Both the position numbers and the translations under genes were made by a program. The notes under the pieces are model-generated. The model was given only the letters and a program-made list of their open reading frames with translations. It made no database searches and was not told the DNA's origin. From contig JAQQAP010000036.1 in NCBI GenBank assembly GCA_028533045.1, positions 42,455-106,454 on the forward strand: a DNA stretch of 64,000 bases, given 5' to 3'. Positions 60,316 through 64,000 of this stretch are shown in pieces. The DNA comes from Spirochaetales bacterium (GTDB lineage: Bacteria > Spirochaetota > Spirochaetia > DSM-2461). Position 1 is the stretch's first letter, and each line of letters begins with the position of its first letter.

Positions 60316-63300
60316 ATGCAAAGAACAACTATAGAACAACCGTTACTAAAAAACGGAAAGCCAACCATAGCCCTTCTTCTGGGATCCCTTTCCTCGGCCT
60401 ACCACGAAGGTATTATGTGGGGAGCCCAGGATTTAGCCAAACAACGAGACTGTAACGTTTTAACCTTTTGCGGCGGGGCCATAAAAAACCCCAATCAATA
60501 TGCCCAGACAAGGGACACCATTTTTGAATTAATAAGTGAAGATTATATAGACGGGATCATCATTACCGAAAGCTCCCACACCCGTTTTCTCAACCATGAA
60601 GAAAAGCATGATTACCTCAAAAGGTTCAGCCCAATCCCTCTTGTCAGCATTGGTGGTTCCAGCCAGGATTACATTAACATTGTAACAGATTATGAACCGG
60701 GTTATACGGAACTCATGTCTCATTTGATCAATAAGCATGGTTATAGAAAAATTGCTCTTTTCCGAGGTCCGGAAAATCATACAACCTCTACCGATAGATT
60801 AGAAATATACAAACGCTGTCTGGAAGAACACGGAATTGAGTATGATGAAGACCTTGTAGTCTCCTCTGATCTTACCGAAATAGCGGCATTTGGCGCTGTG
60901 GATGAGCTTTTTGAAAAACGAGAAAAGACCTGCGATGCCATAATTTGCATGAACGATTTTATGGCCAACGGGACAATTCGGGCCTTAAATAAAAAAGGAT
61001 TTTCCGTTCCCGAGGATATTGCCGTCTGCGGCAACCTGGATTCCCCACTTTGCCTTTTCACAAATCCCCCCCTTACTTCCGTAAGAGAATCGGCCTACGA
61101 TTTGGGCTACAAAGCCCTAAAATCACTTCTGAATAAAATGCACGGACGGAAGAATGAAAAGCAGGTACTTGTTCCTTCCTCCCTTTCCATTCGACAATCC
61201 TGTGGCTGCCAACCTCTGGATTTACAGGTAAAAGAGGTCTCCGGTAAATCTCTCAATGAACTAATGGACAATTGTCTCGAAAAGATAATTGTGAAACCAC
61301 AGATATATCATAGCCATTATGAAAAAGAAAGCCTCAATTCCCTCATCAAAGAGTTGAATCATGCCATTACCCGGGAGGATTCTTCAAACTTCCTGCACAC
61401 ACTGACAAAGGGATTTCAAGATGCCATGGATGTAGAGGAATTTTCCACATGGTATTCAATCACTAACGAAATAATCCGTACTGTAATAAAGGCGAACCGC
61501 CTTCTCTCCGATTCCCAATTCATCGGAGAATTTCTTGATGAACTCCTTCATCTCAAAGAGATCTATGAATACCGATTGATAATTTTCCTTAAAGAAAAAA
61601 TAAGTCATTTTAATAACTCATTCAATAACCTTGTTAACAGCCTGAATCGCTCATTTGATATGAATACGATCCGTTCCTACGCCATTGACCTACTCAATAT
61701 CTCCGATATATATCTTTCCCTCTACATCATGGACAAGGATAAAATCAAAGGATCTACCAATGTTCTTTCTGTAAAAAACAGGGACTTCATTCTCCCCAGA
61801 AAAGAGGAAAGGGAGCTAAAACCCAAACAACTGATACCCTCCTCCATAGAGGGCTCCTCCAAACGCTTTTCCTTGATAATCCTCCCCCTTTCATACAGAA
61901 AAAAACCCTTGGGTTTTATGGTGACCGACTATCAAAAAGTAACGGGATCGGCCTATGAAAATATCCAGGTAATTATAAGTACAGCCCTTAAAAATGATTT
62001 TCAGATACAGGAAGTAAAAGTAGCCGAACAAAGATTCAGTGACATTGCCCACAGTACTACCAATTGGCTATGGGAGACAAACCGAAACGGAGTATTCACC
62101 TATACCTCTTCCTCAGTGAAAGATGTCCTTGGCTACAGTCCAAACGAAATCCTGGGAAAATCGATTCACAACTTCACCCTTTCAGAAAATAACGAGTTAC
62201 GGCGCAAAATGGATCAGAAGGAGAATATGATAGATGAAGAGTGCTGGTTTTCTCACAAAGAAGGTAAGTCGATATGCGTCTTTCTTGCGGGGAAACCGGT
62301 TTTCTCCGGGGGTATTTTCTCTGGATACAGGGGAGCCTTCAAGGATGTTACGGAACAGAAAATAAAAGACCGGGAAATTGAATACCTGGCCTATAACGAT
62401 ATTCTCACAGATATTCCCAATCGCACTTTATTCCTGGAAAAACTAGAGGAGATGATTGGCGTCTCTCATAAACGAAAACTGACCTTCGCCTTTATGTTCA
62501 TAGATCTTAATAAATTCAAGTATGTTAACGACACCTATGGTCATGCTATTGGAGATCTTCTCTTACAAAAAGTCTCCCAAATCCTTCAGAAATCAACCCG
62601 TTCCAATGATATTGTCGCAAGATTAGGAGGCGATGAATTTACCGTTCTCCTACCGAATGCCCAAAGTGAAAAGGAAGTGCTTATAGTAGTAAACCGTATA
62701 ATCAAGGAGATGAGGGAACCAATAAAACTCAATTCTATTGAACTTCTCGCCTCTCTCAGTATTGGTATATGTATGTTCCCCCACGATGGTGACAGCTCGG
62801 ATAAGCTCATGAGGAATGCAGACGATGCCATGTATCTAGCCAAGGAACAGGGGCGTAACCAATATGTATTTTTTGATAAAGGAATAGAGGAGAAAAACAA
62901 CAAGAGGCTTGTCCTGGAAAGCCTTCTGCAAAACCGGGTAGATTCGGAAGATATTTACCTTAATTACCAACCTAAGATAGATCTAAATAGTAATGAAATA
63001 GCAGGTTTCGAAGCACTGGTTAGGCTTTCTGACAAAAATAGTCTCCCCCTTGCCTCACAGTCATTTATCCCGGTAGCAGAAGATATGGGACTCCTGTCGA
63101 AAATCGATGAAATAGTCTTTAAACAAGTGTGCGAACAAATTCAACTCTGGAATAAGGAAGAGTTTCAAACCCTACCAGTATCCATAAATATTTCTGCGTC
63201 ACAGCTTCTTAAAAGAAACTCTGTAAACTTCTATATTGAGATTCTTGAATCAACCGGAATTGATCCGGAATTAATAACTCTTGAAATACGGGAAAATATC

Positions 63301-63657
63301 CTTCATAGCAATCGAGCGATCGCTCAGGAAAATATAAAAGCCTTTAAAGAGTATGGTTTTAAAATTGCTCTTGATGACTTTGGCTCAGGAGTTTCATCCT
63401 TAAGTAACTTAAGAAACTATCCTATCGATACCATAAAGGTAAGCCCTTCCTTTTTATCGGAGGCACTGGACAATGAACGTTCATCTATAATCCTCAAGGG
63501 AATAATAGAAACTTCTAAACAGTTGGGACTAAAAATAATAGCCTTAGGAGTCGAGAGCACCGAACTTCTTAAGCTGGCAAAAGAAATGAATATAAATGAA
63601 GCGCAAGGGTTTTACTTTCATAAAGCACTTTCAATAGATGAGATAAATAGCCTTTAA
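60316..63657 (+). CDS. Cytoplasmic LacI-type sensor - PAS - GGDEF - EAL cyclic-di-GMP enzyme
   Basis: The 1113-residue protein opens with a LacI-family ligand-binding domain (about 15-300: PTIALLLGSLSSAYHEGIMW, IPLVSIGGSSQDY, YRKIALFRGPENHTTSTDR, CDAIICMNDFMANGTIRALN) but has no DNA-binding helix, then an uncharacterised helical region, a PAS domain (about 575-690), GGDEF (RLGGDEF, about 771-775, with RSND inhibitory site upstream) and EAL (FEALVRL near 898). The EAL catalytic residues (E, N in NISAS, E in LEIREN, DDFGSG, K, E in GVES, Q in AQGF) are present, but the usual K-I-D motif reads K-V-S. No membrane segment is present, so it senses a cytoplasmic ligand. Confidence 0.85.
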   Translation: MQRTTIEQPLLKNGKPTIALLLGSLSSAYHEGIMWGAQDLAKQRDCNVLTFCGGAIKNPNQYAQTRDTIFELISEDYIDGIIITESSHTRFLNHEEKHDYLKRFSPIPLVSIGGSSQDYINIVTDYEPGYTELMSHLINKHGYRKIALFRGPENHTTSTDRLEIYKRCLEEHGIEYDEDLVVSSDLTEIAAFGAVDELFEKREKTCDAIICMNDFMANGTIRALNKKGFSVPEDIAVCGNLDSPLCLFTNPPLTSVRESAYDLGYKALKSLLNKMHGRKNEKQVLVPSSLSIRQSCGCQPLDLQVKEVSGKSLNELMDNCLEKIIVKPQIYHSHYEKESLNSLIKELNHAITREDSSNFLHTLTKGFQDAMDVEEFSTWYSITNEIIRTVIKANRLLSDSQFIGEFLDELLHLKEIYEYRLIIFLKEKISHFNNSFNNLVNSLNRSFDMNTIRSYAIDLLNISDIYLSLYIMDKDKIKGSTNVLSVKNRDFILPRKEERELKPKQLIPSSIEGSSKRFSLIILPLSYRKKPLGFMVTDYQKVTGSAYENIQVIISTALKNDFQIQEVKVAEQRFSDIAHSTTNWLWETNRNGVFTYTSSSVKDVLGYSPNEILGKSIHNFTLSENNELRRKMDQKENMIDEECWFSHKEGKSICVFLAGKPVFSGGIFSGYRGAFKDVTEQKIKDREIEYLAYNDILTDIPNRTLFLEKLEEMIGVSHKRKLTFAFMFIDLNKFKYVNDTYGHAIGDLLLQKVSQILQKSTRSNDIVARLGGDEFTVLLPNAQSEKEVLIVVNRIIKEMREPIKLNSIELLASLSIGICMFPHDGDSSDKLMRNADDAMYLAKEQGRNQYVFFDKGIEEKNNKRLVLESLLQNRVDSEDIYLNYQPKIDLNSNEIAGFEALVRLSDKNSLPLASQSFIPVAEDMGLLSKIDEIVFKQVCEQIQLWNKEEFQTLPVSINISASQLLKRNSVNFYIEILESTGIDPELITLEIRENILHSNRAIAQENIKAFKEYGFKIALDDFGSGVSSLSNLRNYPIDTIKVSPSFLSEALDNERSSIILKGIIETSKQLGLKIIALGVESTELLKLAKEMNINEAQGFYFHKALSIDEINSL

Positions 63658-63735
63658 TCCATAGTAACCAATCAGACAAGAAGCTTAATCCATTATGGTC
63701 CATATGACCACAGTAAAATTAAATTAATAATAAAA

Positions 63736-63820
63736 GCCTGGCGACTCACTACACAGCTATCGCTGCTCCGTCATCGTGGGTTTGCTTCGCAAGCCCCACT
63801 TGCTCCGGTCGTTGCCAGGA
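63736..63820. repeat. 85-bp repeat element next to the 5S gene
   Basis: CCTGGCGAC (63737) and GTTGCCAGG (63811) bracket a GC-rich core. Its outer end matches the 3' end of the 5S gene, and its core (63768-63795, inverse complement) closely matches 37136-37161 in the opposite orientation. The bases on its left (63658-63735) hold no gene; TGGTC-CATAT-GACCA near 63694-63708 is a small inverted repeat. Confidence 0.55.
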
Positions 63821-63874
63821 TATTTTTTCAAGTGTTCCACTGTAACCCTTGGAAAGTTAATTATAAATAAAAAA

Positions 63875-63987
63875 GCCTGGCGACGACCTACTCTCCCACG
63901 GGAACCGCAGTACCATCGGCGCAACTGAGCTTGACTTCTGTGTTCGGTATGGGAACAGGTATTTCCTCAGCGCCATTATCACCAGGC
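63875..63987 (-). rRNA. rrf: 5S ribosomal RNA
   Basis: On the minus strand the sequence begins GCCTGGTGATAATGGCGC, contains CCCATACCGAACACAGAAG and ends GTCGTCGCCAGGC, with the terminal helix pairing its two ends. This is a typical 5S rRNA of about 113 bases. A T-rich stretch follows at its 3' end. The 23S gene would lie beyond the window, upstream on the minus strand. Confidence 0.95.
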
Positions 63988-64000
63988 AAAATTAACTAGT

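Noticed and set aside
1..64000. CRISPR arrays, tRNA genes and insertion sequences
   Set aside because: No regular spacer-repeat series, tRNA cloverleaf with a T-loop, or transposase frame was recognised by eye. A tRNA or CRISPR search tool would be decisive.

Overview
The window is about 64 kb of a Gram-negative chromosome of roughly 48% GC. Gene content points to a free-living, probably anaerobic and marine spirochaete: many sensor kinases with periplasmic or PAS sensors, methyl-accepting chemotaxis proteins, cyclic-di-GMP enzymes, numerous lipoproteins and beta-barrel proteins, a MinD/NifX iron-sulfur cluster, a PL6 (alginate-lyase family) lipoprotein and a Rex regulator. The phylum is an inference from gene content and is not proven. 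No phage, insertion sequence, integron, CRISPR array or tRNA gene was seen. One 5S rRNA gene lies at the right edge, so an rRNA operon continues beyond it.

Layout. 1-8.4 kb: a truncated membrane protein, a HAD-type 5'-nucleotidase, a small MshEN-like protein, two hybrid histidine kinases and a diguanylate cyclase. 8.5-11.2 kb: a DUF364 metal-chelation-type protein, a Rex repressor behind a Rex-like operator, and serA. 11.3-26.2 kb: a mixed housekeeping region with a beta-propeller lipoprotein and its divergent AraC regulator, parvulin, a repetitive DUF898 membrane protein, a BvgS-like kinase, gluconokinase, a radical SAM protein, paralogous small lipoproteins, nudC, a SpoU methyltransferase, a chemotaxis receptor and a nucleosidase. 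26.2-30.0 kb: pheST, preceded by a phenylalanine-rich leader peptide with a complete transcription attenuator and followed by a 124-bp near-palindrome. 30.2-34.1 kb: a VapBC pair, an MFS transporter and a PAS-rich kinase. 34.2-37.0 kb: a five-gene operon of two NifX-like proteins, two ferredoxin-MinD ATPases and DUF134, resembling the orange-protein complex operons of Desulfovibrio. 37.4-43.8 kb: a giant lipoprotein coupled to an outer-membrane protein, acylphosphatase, a tandem-duplicated metallopeptidase lipoprotein and a nitroreductase. 43.9-50.6 kb: a second chemotaxis receptor, an acetyltransferase and a sugar ABC transporter with a divergent AraC regulator. 50.6-63.7 kb: a cation exchanger, ppk1, hom and thrC, a CYTH-Nudix fusion, the PL6 lyase and a LacI-sensor GGDEF-EAL protein.

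Three cross-cutting signals stand out. (1) Ten or more genes lack a Shine-Dalgarno sequence and instead carry a sigma70-like promoter whose -10 box ends 6-9 bases before the ATG, predicting leaderless or near-leaderless mRNAs, while neighbouring genes have strong Shine-Dalgarno sites. (2) The pheST leader is a textbook-like ribosome-mediated attenuator. (3) GC-rich repeat islands of about 85-170 bp sit in several intergenic gaps; one next to the 5S gene shares a conserved core with another 26 kb away.

Functional links suggested by the window are a possible metal regulon (the same TGCATATGCA palindrome upstream of the DUF364 gene and of the NifX/MinD operon), polyphosphate-related metabolism (ppk1 and the CYTH-Nudix protein), threonine synthesis (hom, thrC) and polysaccharide use (PL6 lyase and a sugar ABC transporter).
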